Part shown: positions 43,400-52,017 of the stretch, piece after piece
Position numbering within the stretch: the stretch's first letter is position 1
How the letters are laid out: every line of letters starts with the position of its first letter
Assembly (NCBI GenBank): GCA_016714795.1
Contig: JADKCA010000006.1
Coordinates: forward strand, 228,207-292,206
DNA length: 64,000 nucleotides
Source of the DNA: Sphingomonadales bacterium
GTDB lineage: Bacteria > Pseudomonadota > Alphaproteobacteria > Sphingomonadales > Sphingomonadaceae
Reading direction: 5' to 3'
Program-made: the position numbers and the translations under genes
The notes under the pieces: model-generated
What the model was told of the DNA's origin: nothing
Seen by the model: the letters and a program-made list of their open reading frames with translations, nothing else
Database searches by the model: none

Positions 43400-43720
43400 A
43401 TGGCCACCACCGCAATCACCGATGACAGCTTCGCCGCCGACGTGCTGGGCTCAGACAAACCCGTTCTCGTCGATTTCTGGGCCGAATGGTGCGGCCCCTG
43501 CAAGATGATCGGCCCGAGCCTCGAAGAAATTTCGAACGAGTTGGGGGATCGCGTGACGATCGCCAAGATCAATATCGACGACAATCCCGACGCCCCCACC
43601 AAATATGGCGTGCGCGGTATCCCGACAATGATCCTCTTCAAGAACGGCCAGCCCGCCGCCACCAAAGTGGGTGCAGCCCCCAAGAGCCAGCTCAAGGCCT
43701 GGCTGGAAGGCGAACTGTAA
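43400..43720 (+). CDS. trxA: Thioredoxin
   Basis: A protein of 106 residues with the active site WAEWCGPCK and the conserved cis-Pro strand RGIPTMILFKNG. It reduces disulfides in the cytosol. AAGGAG lies 9 nt before ATG. The addB-addA-trxA order is usual in alphaproteobacteria and supports the backbone assignment; it is the last backbone gene before the accessory region. Confidence 0.97.
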   Translation: MATTAITDDSFAADVLGSDKPVLVDFWAEWCGPCKMIGPSLEEISNELGDRVTIAKINIDDNPDAPTKYGVRGIPTMILFKNGQPAATKVGAAPKSQLKAWLEGEL

Positions 43721-43748
43721 AGCCTCGCCCGCGTAACGCCACGAAAAG

Positions 43749-43779
43749 ACCCGCGCCGACCAGTGTCGGAGCGGGTTTT
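43749..43779 (+). terminator. Intrinsic terminator of trxA
   Basis: ACCCGC (43749-43754) with CCGAC inside pairs with GTCGG and GCGGGT (43771-43776) around a 4-nt loop, followed by TTT. It marks the end of the backbone transcript. Confidence 0.85.
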
Positions 43780-43834
43780 CTCATGCGCACCGAAATCAGG
43801 CGAGGGACGATCAGAATCCGTAAAGGCATGTCTG

Positions 43835-43890
43835 CCGGACATTTTCCGGAGCAAAGTCTGCTCATCCAGAAAAAATGGTGCCAGAAGAGG
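43835..43890. repeat. Candidate left attachment repeat (tRNA-3'-end-like)
   Basis: CCGGACATTTTCCGGAG is followed after about 23 bp by ATGGTGCCAGAAGAGG (43875-43890). The same two motifs, in the same order and orientation, occur at 53359-53407, with one extra C in the second. Read on the minus strand, CCTCTTCTGGGCACC resembles a tRNA 3' end, the common target of P4-type integrases. The 380-bp gap 43721-44102 holds the trxA terminator, this repeat and the next one; no gene is seen in it. Confidence 0.45.
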
Positions 43891-43946
43891 GACCGTGATG
43901 TGTCTATAAAGCCTTATATATCAACGTTGTATTGCGATTTTTCGAA

Positions 43947-43971
43947 TTTCGATACCGTCGAAAATACCGTC
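43947..43971. repeat. 25-bp direct repeat, left copy
   Basis: TTTCGATACCGTCGAAAATA plus CCGTC. It matches 24 of 25 bases at 53253-53277, which lies 20 bp upstream of the integrase start. The two copies enclose the McrBC region and may be integrase-binding or attachment sites. Confidence 0.6.
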
Positions 43972-44102
43972 TTGGCACCGGCGTTGGTCCTCAATGAGGA
44001 CTCAAATCGCTGCGGACGTTCTATTTCGGAACAATCCGCGACACCAAAATTTATTCTGCGGCCCGCCGACGATTTCCCGCCTGAGAGCGGTGAAAAACCG
44101 AA

Positions 44103-45428
44103 TCAAGCCGCAGCCAATGACGTGACCGTGGAAGGTGCTATCAGCCCCTCCAGTTGTTGCACCACCGCTCCCTTGCCAGCAACCAGATCAACACTTGCAA
44201 TCCGCAGGGGTTCATCGCCTTCTATCATGCCGTAACCTGCATCCAGCGCTTCACTGCCAAGGCTGGCGTGATGAGGATAGAGCAGCATCACCTCCCTGCA
44301 CTGGTACAGACGAGCATAAGCCATCATCTGGTAGACATCGGACTGCGAAACGCCGCGCTTCTTGTCTTCTGGATTTCGGCCGATCAGCTTCCATTTGGTA
44401 TCGATCACCATCACGACCTGCCCATTCCGCTTGATGAGAATGTCCGGTGTCGTCTGGAAGCGTTCTTTTCCGCCTTCACCCTCCTCCATCAGACAGTAGC
44501 GCAATCCGCCCTGCGAATGGACCGTCAGATCGCTACCCAGCAGCGCACGCCGCGCAAGTGCGGCGATGTAGGCCTCGAACAGGTCGTTCATGGCGAACAA
44601 CAGGGTGATTCCCTGGCCCGCCTTTGCGTCGTGGTTGGTGCGTTGCCATTCACGTTTCAAAAACAGCTTTGCCAGCCCGTAGAGCGTCTCCCAGCGACGA
44701 TTGGTCCGATCTATCCGCACTTGCGCCCAAGGCAGACCATTGACCGGAACGTCACTCACCTCGGCTAGGAGAAATCGCAACTCATCTAGGCGGCGCTGCG
44801 TCTCTAGTACGCGCGCGTGGCGGCGCAACATCAGTACACAGGCCTTCATGACGCGCAGCAACGGGGTGTCCGGCAACAGTGTATCGAACCGGCAGGCCAG
44901 CCGGTCAGGCCTCACTGCATTGTGAGTGAATTGGCGGATGACATCGAGCCGCCCCCGCAACGCGGCGAGATCCTCCTCCTGCGACAGATAGGCGCGGGGA
45001 AGTCCCCGCCTTGCCTCAGCCAGCAGGCGATCAGCAAACAGGCGGATCAGGATGTCGAGCAAGGTTTCCTTCTGACGCGCCATCGATAAAGCCTGTCCAT
45101 CGCTGAGCCTAAGGCCAAGTGCGACGTCAAGCATGGAGATAAGGCGGGTGCGGATCGTTTCATCATTCTCATCCGACACGGAATCAATCTTGGGTAAAAT
45201 CTCAAGGCTACTCCCCGGAGCGGCAATCACGCCGACAACCTGCTGCGCCCAAATGTCGCTATATCGGTCGACAAGAATATTGGTGCCGGAACGGTTGGCT
45301 AATGTGTGTGACCGGGCGGCCAACAGTAAGGCATTCGCCTGACCACGGGCAAATGCCCGTTCGGGGGCCGGACCGGTGCCGTTGTGCACGCTGATGCGCC
45401 CCCATTCGTGGACGGTCAGATGCATCAC
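44103..45428 (-). CDS. mcrC: McrC-type restriction subunit (PD-(D/E)XK nuclease)
   Basis: A protein of 441 residues. It has the McrC plan: an N-terminal beta region, LEILPKIDS, a helical middle, and a C-terminal nuclease TTPDILIKRNGQVVMVIDTKWK with the D...D-x-K catalytic residues. In McrBC, McrC joins the McrB GTPase ring and cuts DNA with modified cytosine. It is the last gene of a three-gene operon, starting in a 4-nt overlap with the gene between it and mcrB. Confidence 0.9.
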   Translation of the reverse strand: MMHLTVHEWGRISVHNGTGPAPERAFARGQANALLLAARSHTLANRSGTNILVDRYSDIWAQQVVGVIAAPGSSLEILPKIDSVSDENDETIRTRLISMLDVALGLRLSDGQALSMARQKETLLDILIRLFADRLLAEARRGLPRAYLSQEEDLAALRGRLDVIRQFTHNAVRPDRLACRFDTLLPDTPLLRVMKACVLMLRRHARVLETQRRLDELRFLLAEVSDVPVNGLPWAQVRIDRTNRRWETLYGLAKLFLKREWQRTNHDAKAGQGITLLFAMNDLFEAYIAALARRALLGSDLTVHSQGGLRYCLMEEGEGGKERFQTTPDILIKRNGQVVMVIDTKWKLIGRNPEDKKRGVSQSDVYQMMAYARLYQCREVMLLYPHHASLGSEALDAGYGMIEGDEPLRIASVDLVAGKGAVVQQLEGLIAPSTVTSLAAA

Positions 45429-46171
45429 GGGTGGAACCGGGCAATGACGCGATCAGCATGATCGGACAGGCTTGGTGGGAAGCTGGTCAGCCATTCACGC
45501 CATGAACAAGCGACGAAGCGGACCATTGAGTCGGCTACCCCTCCGGCGAACCTGGCGATTTCGGAGCGGTGGTCGGCAAATGCTTGGGCTCGAATGTCGC
45601 GGCCTTTCGTAGGCTCAGCAAATAGGTAGAGCAGCACCGGCGACTTTCCCCGTCGCTTTGCCTCGGTCACCAAACCATAGCCGTGCTTCACCAGTTGCGC
45701 CGCATCTAGATGACGGAAGGCCGCTGGTTCCGCCAGCAAGTGGTCACGCATCGCGCACCACGGCTCCATACCCTCATCCCAATGGTGCGAAGAGTATTTG
45801 GGCGACAGTTTTGCCAGCTTGGAATCGCGGAAAGGCTCGAAGCGCTTCGATTCAACGCCGATCAGCTGTGTTGCAGTTTCGACGGCGGCATCAAGCCAAG
45901 GGTGACGGCCACCCGCCCATGGGAAACGCATCTGACGCTCAATATCGACGGTCAGCGCGGGCCAATCGAGATCATGAATGCCCGGAAACGGCGGCAACGT
46001 GCCCGGACTTTCGAGAAAGGGGCCGAAACCATTGACCGCCAGAGCCGAGCTGCTTTCGGGACTGCCAAACTTGCCCGAGGCCACCTCTTGGCCTGCCGCC
46101 GCGCCGAGCGCCGTAGCAACCCGCTCGACAGGCACACCGGGGAGTAGATAGCTGGCCAGTCCGTTGATCAT
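45425..46171 (-). CDS. Putative PD-(D/E)XK nuclease (PGN_0703-like) between mcrB and mcrC
   Basis: A protein of 248 residues. The string WLDAAVETATQLIGVESKRFEPF fits a PD-(D/E)XK core with D94, E107 and K109. The following AAQLVKHGYGLVTEAKRRGKSPVLLYLFAEP resembles the PGN_0703 family of predicted restriction nucleases, as far as I can judge. It overlaps mcrB and mcrC by 4 nt each, so the three are translated together. Classical mcrBC has no middle gene, so this could be a second nuclease or a target-sensing part. It may also be a specificity accessory. Function unproven. Confidence 0.65.
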   Translation of the reverse strand: MINGLASYLLPGVPVERVATALGAAAGQEVASGKFGSPESSSALAVNGFGPFLESPGTLPPFPGIHDLDWPALTVDIERQMRFPWAGGRHPWLDAAVETATQLIGVESKRFEPFRDSKLAKLSPKYSSHHWDEGMEPWCAMRDHLLAEPAAFRHLDAAQLVKHGYGLVTEAKRRGKSPVLLYLFAEPTKGRDIRAQAFADHRSEIARFAGGVADSMVRFVACSWREWLTSFPPSLSDHADRVIARFHP

Positions 46172-48771
46172 CCTTGGGACTCTGCCGCAACGCCTGCAAC
46201 CTTGCCGATCAACTGCGCGAATGCATCGTGAGGAAAACGATCGCTTCCGTCCGGCTGCTTTTGCAGGCGCACGAACCAGCTCTTGCGATCCTCACCCTCG
46301 CCAAGTGGGCACTTCAGGGTAACGGATCCGATGAAACCGTCACCGAGCACCCCATGGATACGGCTCCAGTCCTCGAAGAAGTATTCCTGCAACAGCGGAA
46401 TAACCTTGTCACGCATGGCGGCATGAACCTGTTCGGCTGTCTCGCAGCCTATGAAGAAGGCGTGCCCAATGCGGTGTTCCCGGTCGATGAGATACTCGAT
46501 CCGCTGATTGATGGTGGTCAGAACGCGCACGAGATCAATCCCGGCGCGCTCGCTGGCTTTCGCCAGAAGTGATGGGTCCGGAGCCATTTCCCGAAAATCG
46601 AACCGCCGCCGCAATGCCGTGTCCAGCAGAGCTATGGACCGGTCTGCCGTGTTCATCGTTCCGATGATGTGAAGGTTGGCGGGTACAGAAAACTGCCGCT
46701 TGGAATAGGGCAAGGTCACTGACAACGCATTGTCCATGCCTGTCCGCTTGTCAGGCTCAAGCAGCGTGATGAGTTCGCCGAACACTTTGGACACATTGGC
46801 GCGGTTGATTTCATCTATGACGAGGACGTGCGGCAAGGGTTCGCCTTCTGCCCCGTCACCAACGGTTTCTGAAACCAGCCGGGCAATCAGGGGCCGATTT
46901 AGTTCCGCGTCCTTGAGCCGATACAGCGTCTTCTGGATGAACTTCGGAGGGTAGAGTTCGCTGACGTCCAAGCCATCCTTGTCATGCCAGAGCCATCGCA
47001 CTTTTCTGCGGTGGCAATATCGACCATCGGGCCGAGGCGCATATTCGTATTCGCCCTCGACGATGCCAATTGCCCTGAATCGATGATTGCCCTTGGCGAC
47101 AATCAGCATGTCGCCGATTTCTAGCTGGTTGCGGAATACATCGGGCGATTGCACCATCCCCTTGTTGGGGGTGACATCCTCATCGGGAAATCGCTTCTTC
47201 ACCTCGGAGAATATCTCTTCACGGTCCGAAAAGCGCGGCTCGGTCCAGTCGATGTTGCGAAAGCCGAACAAGGCGTAGTTGTTGTGGAGGGATTCCGTAA
47301 AGACGAAATCAGAAGCTGAATCGGCCACCTCTCCGAGCGACATTTTGTAGACTGCGCGATCAGCGATGTTCAAAGGCTCACTGCCAACAGCCAGGCCGCC
47401 AGTTTCCGCACGTTCTGCGATCAGACGAAATATGCCCGGTTGCGGTTGCAAATGGAAGCCAACGGATTCCCCGTCGCTATTCCCGATGGGCACAGGACGC
47501 AGGCCTTCGACGAAGTCTTCGTAGCCATAGCTTTGGTGAAAGGTGACGAAGGCGATCCGCTTGTCCGCTACCAGATCATTGTACCGAGCCATCAGAGCAG
47601 CCCGGCCATCTTTGGTTTCCGGACAACTGGCAATGCCATCGCACAGCTTCACCGCTTCCAGCGCAGTGCGGTAAGTCTTGCCGGTGCCCGGTGGCCCGTA
47701 CAGGATGAGGTTTGTTGGTTGATTCATCCTTGCCATTTCGTCTTCCGATTTCGACGCAGCTCGACTTCCTAGCAGTTGATGCTTTTCTTTTATGTTCTCG
47801 GTTCTGAAGCCCAATCTCCGGAGGATGCCTTCAACTGCACGAGGTGTGAAGCCAACTCCGTTGGCAGTAGTGGAGGGCTGCCGGATCGTTCCGCCTGGCA
47901 GAAATTGGAATGCAGTTCCGTAAATCAATTTGAGTGGATAGCCGGTCCCGAACTCTTCCCGAAAAACAAACCAGCTTTGGGCATCCCCAAAAGCTTCGTG
48001 TCCGGGAAGCTTGCGATAACCGTCCTCGCCCAACTCATCGAATCGATCCATCGCCGCCAGGACCGCTTCGCGCGTCAGCTCGATCACTCCGCCATTTGGC
48101 CGCCGCCGACTTTCAATCCCATATCCCAATCGGACAAATTCCAAATGGATAGGGCCGCCCTCCGCATCGCCGAACGTGTCGCGCTGGCCCTTCACGGTGA
48201 TGTCCGGGTTGCCGGGAATTGAGCTATAAGCAACGAGGAAGATGGCCTTTGCCGGATAACGGGCCTCTGCGCCCGGGCGGAACACGACATAGTCGAAGTT
48301 CGATGCGAATCCGTGCTTCTGCATGAATGCAGACGGATTTTCATCATATGCTTTCAGTGTCGCGTCGACTGACTCCGCAGTCAGCAATTGATCTTCATCT
48401 TGGTCTTCCGAAGTATCGTTGCCTTCGCCGTAGTTCGGTTCGCGCCCTTCCAGAAAATAGCCGTACTGCGTAACGGTGGCGAGCAAATTGCCGAGTTGAC
48501 CAGCGGGATTATGCGCCTGAGGAACCACGGACTTGACGGCGGCAGGGTCAGCAGCTGGATTGTCGCGGAGGTCGACAAGGCGCGAAAGGAGGGTGTCCCA
48601 CGCGCCCGCCTCAAAGACCCCTTCCAGCGTAGCCTGCGCGAAACCTAGTCCGCCAAGGCCGCGCTCTACGCGGATTGAACGGCGTATGCGGCTGTATTTT
48701 GCTTTGTCGCTGAGGGGTGTGCCCTTCCAGATCCGCTTGTCCAACCAAGCCCGAAAATCAGCCTCACGCAT
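46168..48771 (-). CDS. mcrB: McrB-type GTPase/AAA+ subunit with modified-DNA-sensing N-terminus
   Basis: A protein of 867 residues. The AAA+ core has Walker A GPPGTGKT (359-366), Walker B HVLVIDEINRAN (648-659) and the McrB signature GTMNTADRS (704-712). About 120 residues between them (roughly 478-600) look like an EVE/PUA-like insertion (FRNQLEIGDMLIVAKGNHRF and CHRRKVRWLW). The N-terminus seems to hold two tandem ScoMcrA-head-like repeats (about 130-215 and 228-320), each with an AVLAAMDRFDELG-type helix and a YPAKAI/YPLKLI strand. It would form the ring that finds modified DNA and drives McrC. Start ATG 48771. Confidence 0.9.
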   Translation of the reverse strand: MREADFRAWLDKRIWKGTPLSDKAKYSRIRRSIRVERGLGGLGFAQATLEGVFEAGAWDTLLSRLVDLRDNPAADPAAVKSVVPQAHNPAGQLGNLLATVTQYGYFLEGREPNYGEGNDTSEDQDEDQLLTAESVDATLKAYDENPSAFMQKHGFASNFDYVVFRPGAEARYPAKAIFLVAYSSIPGNPDITVKGQRDTFGDAEGGPIHLEFVRLGYGIESRRRPNGGVIELTREAVLAAMDRFDELGEDGYRKLPGHEAFGDAQSWFVFREEFGTGYPLKLIYGTAFQFLPGGTIRQPSTTANGVGFTPRAVEGILRRLGFRTENIKEKHQLLGSRAASKSEDEMARMNQPTNLILYGPPGTGKTYRTALEAVKLCDGIASCPETKDGRAALMARYNDLVADKRIAFVTFHQSYGYEDFVEGLRPVPIGNSDGESVGFHLQPQPGIFRLIAERAETGGLAVGSEPLNIADRAVYKMSLGEVADSASDFVFTESLHNNYALFGFRNIDWTEPRFSDREEIFSEVKKRFPDEDVTPNKGMVQSPDVFRNQLEIGDMLIVAKGNHRFRAIGIVEGEYEYAPRPDGRYCHRRKVRWLWHDKDGLDVSELYPPKFIQKTLYRLKDAELNRPLIARLVSETVGDGAEGEPLPHVLVIDEINRANVSKVFGELITLLEPDKRTGMDNALSVTLPYSKRQFSVPANLHIIGTMNTADRSIALLDTALRRRFDFREMAPDPSLLAKASERAGIDLVRVLTTINQRIEYLIDREHRIGHAFFIGCETAEQVHAAMRDKVIPLLQEYFFEDWSRIHGVLGDGFIGSVTLKCPLGEGEDRKSWFVRLQKQPDGSDRFPHDAFAQLIGKVAGVAAESQG

Positions 48772-48812
48772 CTCCGCCCCTTCCGCGAACTGTCAGTTGC
48801 CCCACCGTCACG

Positions 48813-50820
48813 TCATGACAGTCCGAAATATCGATCAAAGAAGGCGGCCAGCTTATCCAGCACCGCCTGCTTCTTTACAGCATGGCCGTTGCCCTTCGAG
48901 AATCTGGACACTGGCGGCAGGATTTTCGTGATCGCGATTCCTGTTGATGGGATCGCGCCATCGCGGAACGCATTGTCGATGAAGCCATGTGTCGCCTCTG
49001 CGTTGAGGCCTTCGTCCGCAATTATCCGTTCGAGTTCTTCCGCTTTCCTGGCCGCAACAAACGCTTGCCACTGCGCATCGACCTTAGCTGATGACGAAAC
49101 GGAATCGACGAACCGCTCAATCAGGTCCTTCTTGTTCCTGAGCGATGGGCTGGAATTGATGGCGCGCTCGATGGTCGCCAGAATTTCATGTCGTCGCCGG
49201 TTCCCTTCGATGAAAGGTAACGCTCGACCAGCAGCAGGATGTAATCGACGTTGATCTCGACCTGCTTAATCAGTTCGATTTCGAACACAACGTCGTCGTT
49301 GATCGCCTCTTTGTCCGCGTCGGACACGCTGCGAAATTCGGCATAGAGGTTGAGATATAGACTTTGGTAGTCCTGAAACTCGCGCTGACTGAGGATTTCG
49401 TTGCCTGCAAAATCATCGAACGCAGTCAGGATATTGCGCAAACGCAGGATCGAACCGAACAGTTTGATAAAGGCCTTTTGCGCAGCTTCCCCAATGATCG
49501 GCTGGCCGAGCGGGTATGTGCCAAGCAGTTCGGCGACCCGCTTTTCATACTCCCCATAATATTCCGCATAGGGCTTGAGCAACACGATGCCCTTGGCGTC
49601 CTTGTTGCCAAACAAAGCCAGCGCGTCGTTGGTTTCCTTCTCCAGATTGCGGAACGACACAATGTTGCCATAGGTCTTGACCGAATTGAGGATGCGGTTC
49701 GTGCGCGAATAGGCCTGGATCAAGCCATGCGCCTTCAGGTTCTTGTCTGCCCACAGGGTGTTGAGCGTCGTGGCGTCGAACCCGGTGAGGAACATGTTGA
49801 CCACGATCACCAGGTCCAGTTCGCGCTTCTTCAGCCGTTGGGACAGGTCTTTGTAATAATTCTGGAATTTGTCTGCGGAGGTGTCGAAGCTGGTGTTGAA
49901 CAGGGCATTGTAATCCCGGATTGCACCTTCCAGAAAATCGCGCGAACCCTGATCCAGCTGATCAGTTTCAAATTCTTCCTCGCCCAGCAGACCGCCTTCC
50001 TCATCCTCATTGGCGGCGAAGCTGTAGATCAGGCCGATCTTCAGCCGCTGCGCCTCTGGCAAGGACTGCTGCTGTCTGGAAAATTCCGCGTAATAGCGTT
50101 TGGCTGCATCAATCGAAGCCGTGGCCAGCAGCGAGTTGAAACCGGTCAGCCGCTTGCCATCATGCCGGTAGGAACTGCTGCGCTTGGTCTTCTGATCAAA
50201 GTGTTCGCGGATATAGCCGACGATCTGTGCAATCCGTTCCGGTGCCAGCAATGCTCGCTCGGTATCGATGGCCGATACCTGCTTGTCCTTGATCCACGTT
50301 CCGGCCTTGATCGTGTTGATGTAGTCAATGCGGAAGGGCAGCACGTTCTTGTCATTGATGGCATCGACGATGGTGTAGGTATGCAGCTTGTCGCCAAAAG
50401 CTTGCTGTGTCGTGCGCCGCCGGGGATCACCGCCAGTGCCGGAATTTTCCGCAAAGATCGGTGTGCCGGTAAATCCGAACAGGTGATAGCGCTTGAACAC
50501 GCGGGTGATCTCGGCATGCATATCGCCAAACTGGCTACGGTGGCATTCGTCGAAGATCACGACGACATGATCGTTATAGACATCATGCTTGCGGTTCGCG
50601 GCGACAAAGCGCGACAGTTTCTGGATGGTGGTAATGATAATCCGGGCGTTCGGGTCTTCCAACTGCCGTTGCAGCACGGCGGTGGATGTGTTGGAATTGG
50701 CCGCGCCCTTCTCGAACCGTTCGTATTCGCGCATGGTCTGGTAATCCAGATCCTTGCGGTCCACCACGAACAGCACCTTGTCGATACCGGGCAGGCTGCG
50801 CGCCAGTTCCGCCTGCTTCG
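48813..50820 (-). pseudogene. hsdR: Decayed type I restriction subunit hsdR (N-terminus lost, frameshift)
   Basis: The sequence carries HsdR from VLFVVDRKDLDYQTMREYERF on, with the DECH box VVIFDECHRSQFG and FGFTGTPIF, and the C-terminal helicase half (FLTGFDATTLNTLWADKNLK). The N-terminal nuclease and Walker A are gone: at about 50820 it joins an antitoxin fragment, and a stop lies just upstream in its frame. Near 49190 the frame breaks again; the true C-terminus (EILATIERAINSSPSL to DRYFGLS) continues in another frame to 48813. No hsdM or hsdS belongs to it here. It is a remnant of an older type I system, distinct from the one at 55.8 kb. Confidence 0.85.
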
Positions 50821-50965
50821 ATGTCTTTCAAGCGCTCATACTCCTCGACTGCCATCACTACCACAACACCGCGCCCATGCTTTTCGACCAGCACCGGGCT
50901 TGCGCGCGCCGTGTCGATCATCAAGCCAAAGCCGTTCTTCGCCTCTCGCGCCGACATGGTTTTCA
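50820..50965 (-). pseudogene. Phd/YefM-family antitoxin, 5' fragment
   Basis: MKTMSAREAKNGFGLMIDTA, then VEKHGRGVVVVMAVEEYERL: the DNA-binding N-terminal half of a Phd/YefM antitoxin, about 48 residues. GAGG lies ahead of ATG 50965. The toxin-binding C-terminal part is missing because the gene is joined at about 50820 to hsdR remnant sequence; the frame runs on meaninglessly to 50583. No toxin gene is adjacent. Shows that a deletion fused two defence loci. Confidence 0.75.
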
Positions 50966-51792
50966 TTGCTGGCCTCTGCATTGGAGCATTGCGCCAATTA
51001 AGGCGAAATGGCTCTTTTAGGCAATGACCGAATGCCAGATGGCGGCGATGTTTGGCGTAATTCCGGCGAGTAGGTTGGCGTAGGATGTGGAGGGCAAGAT
51101 AAAAGCAGTGCCAGCCACTGGCCCTTATGTGGTTGGTTCAGTTGAGGAATTTCGTATGGCACCGGGTGGAGGCTGCCATACGATGTTGAGCAAAGGCGCG
51201 GAAATCTGCGGCGCAAACGTATGGCACCCCTGATTTTGGGCGGTTGTGCTCGATCCGCTTCGGTCAACGATAGGCCGAGTGTGCCGGGCATCAGTGGCGG
51301 TGCGGTGATGCGATGTAGGCTGCTTGCAATCCGGCGCCGCAATCTGTCGATTTTGGGCGGTGCCATACCGTTTCAGGGCTGAAATCCGGGAGCATCGACG
51401 GGAGCGTATGGCACCGGAAAATCGGTGCCATACGGAAAATCTGTTATAACTCATAGGCTTAACAACCGAGTGCTGGCACCTCTTTTATCTCGCCCTCCAA
51501 AACATCCCCAATCCTGCTGCCTTACCGATTCCGCCGATGGTATTCCGCAGCCACCTAAAGGCCACCAAGCAACGCTTGCCCTGCGATGGGCACGAAATGC
51601 CCTGCTTTGATGACGTTTGGCCGGGAAGCGGAACACCTGCCGCAAACCTCCCTACCTATCCCGCTCTTTCCGGCAGCCTGTTTGTCTGCGCTGGGCTGCG
51701 AGGAGTAGCCAGGCGCAGAGGCGGCGATGGAGCGATCCCGCCGTTTCGGGCAGAATGGCGCGAACGAAAACCATCTGACGAAAGCGAAGTTC
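50966..51792. other. 827-bp non-coding region with repeats
   Basis: No convincing gene on either strand; the open frames here are short and have no family features. It holds the repeat cluster at 51153-51434. The stretch 51435-51790 shows nothing recognisable. It separates the antitoxin remnant from the excisionase-like gene and may be a control or replication region of the element. Confidence 0.6.
51153..51434. repeat. Iteron-like cluster of CGTATGGCACC
   Basis: Exact copies of CGTATGGCACC start at 51153, 51218 and 51405. An exact inverted copy is at 51424-51434, one with a single mismatch at 51359-51369, and a shorter inverted one at 51174-51182. The copies at 51405 and 51424 form a perfect 12-bp hairpin with a 6-nt loop. 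GATTTTGGGCGG also occurs twice (51232 and 51349). The pattern suggests binding sites for a replication, recombination or regulatory protein of the element. Confidence 0.75.
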
Positions 51793-52017
51793 ATGCCCCG
51801 CGCCCTGTCCAAAACCGCTACCATGCCGGAAACCCCGCAGCTCCCGCTGGAGCCGTTGACGGTGCGCATCCCGGTTGCGGTGCAGCTGACAGGAATTGGC
51901 CGGTCGAAACTCTATGAATTGATCGCAGCGGGCGAGGTCGATGTCGTCAAGATCGGTGCATCAACCCTGATCACCGTTGCCAGCCTGCGCCGCCTTATCC
52001 AGAAATCGCGGCGCTAG
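51793..52017 (+). CDS. Excisionase/AlpA-type HTH protein 1
   Basis: A protein of 74 residues from ATG 51793. The MerR-like winged helix reads VRIPVAVQLTGIGRSKLYELIAAGEV, then VVKIGASTLITVASLRRL, typical of excisionase-family DNA-binding domains. It is similar to the gene at 54790. Its last 23 bp overlap the convergent integrase, the usual xis-int neighbourhood. It probably directs excision or regulates the integrase. Confidence 0.75.
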   Translation: MPRALSKTATMPETPQLPLEPLTVRIPVAVQLTGIGRSKLYELIAAGEVDVVKIGASTLITVASLRRLIQKSRR

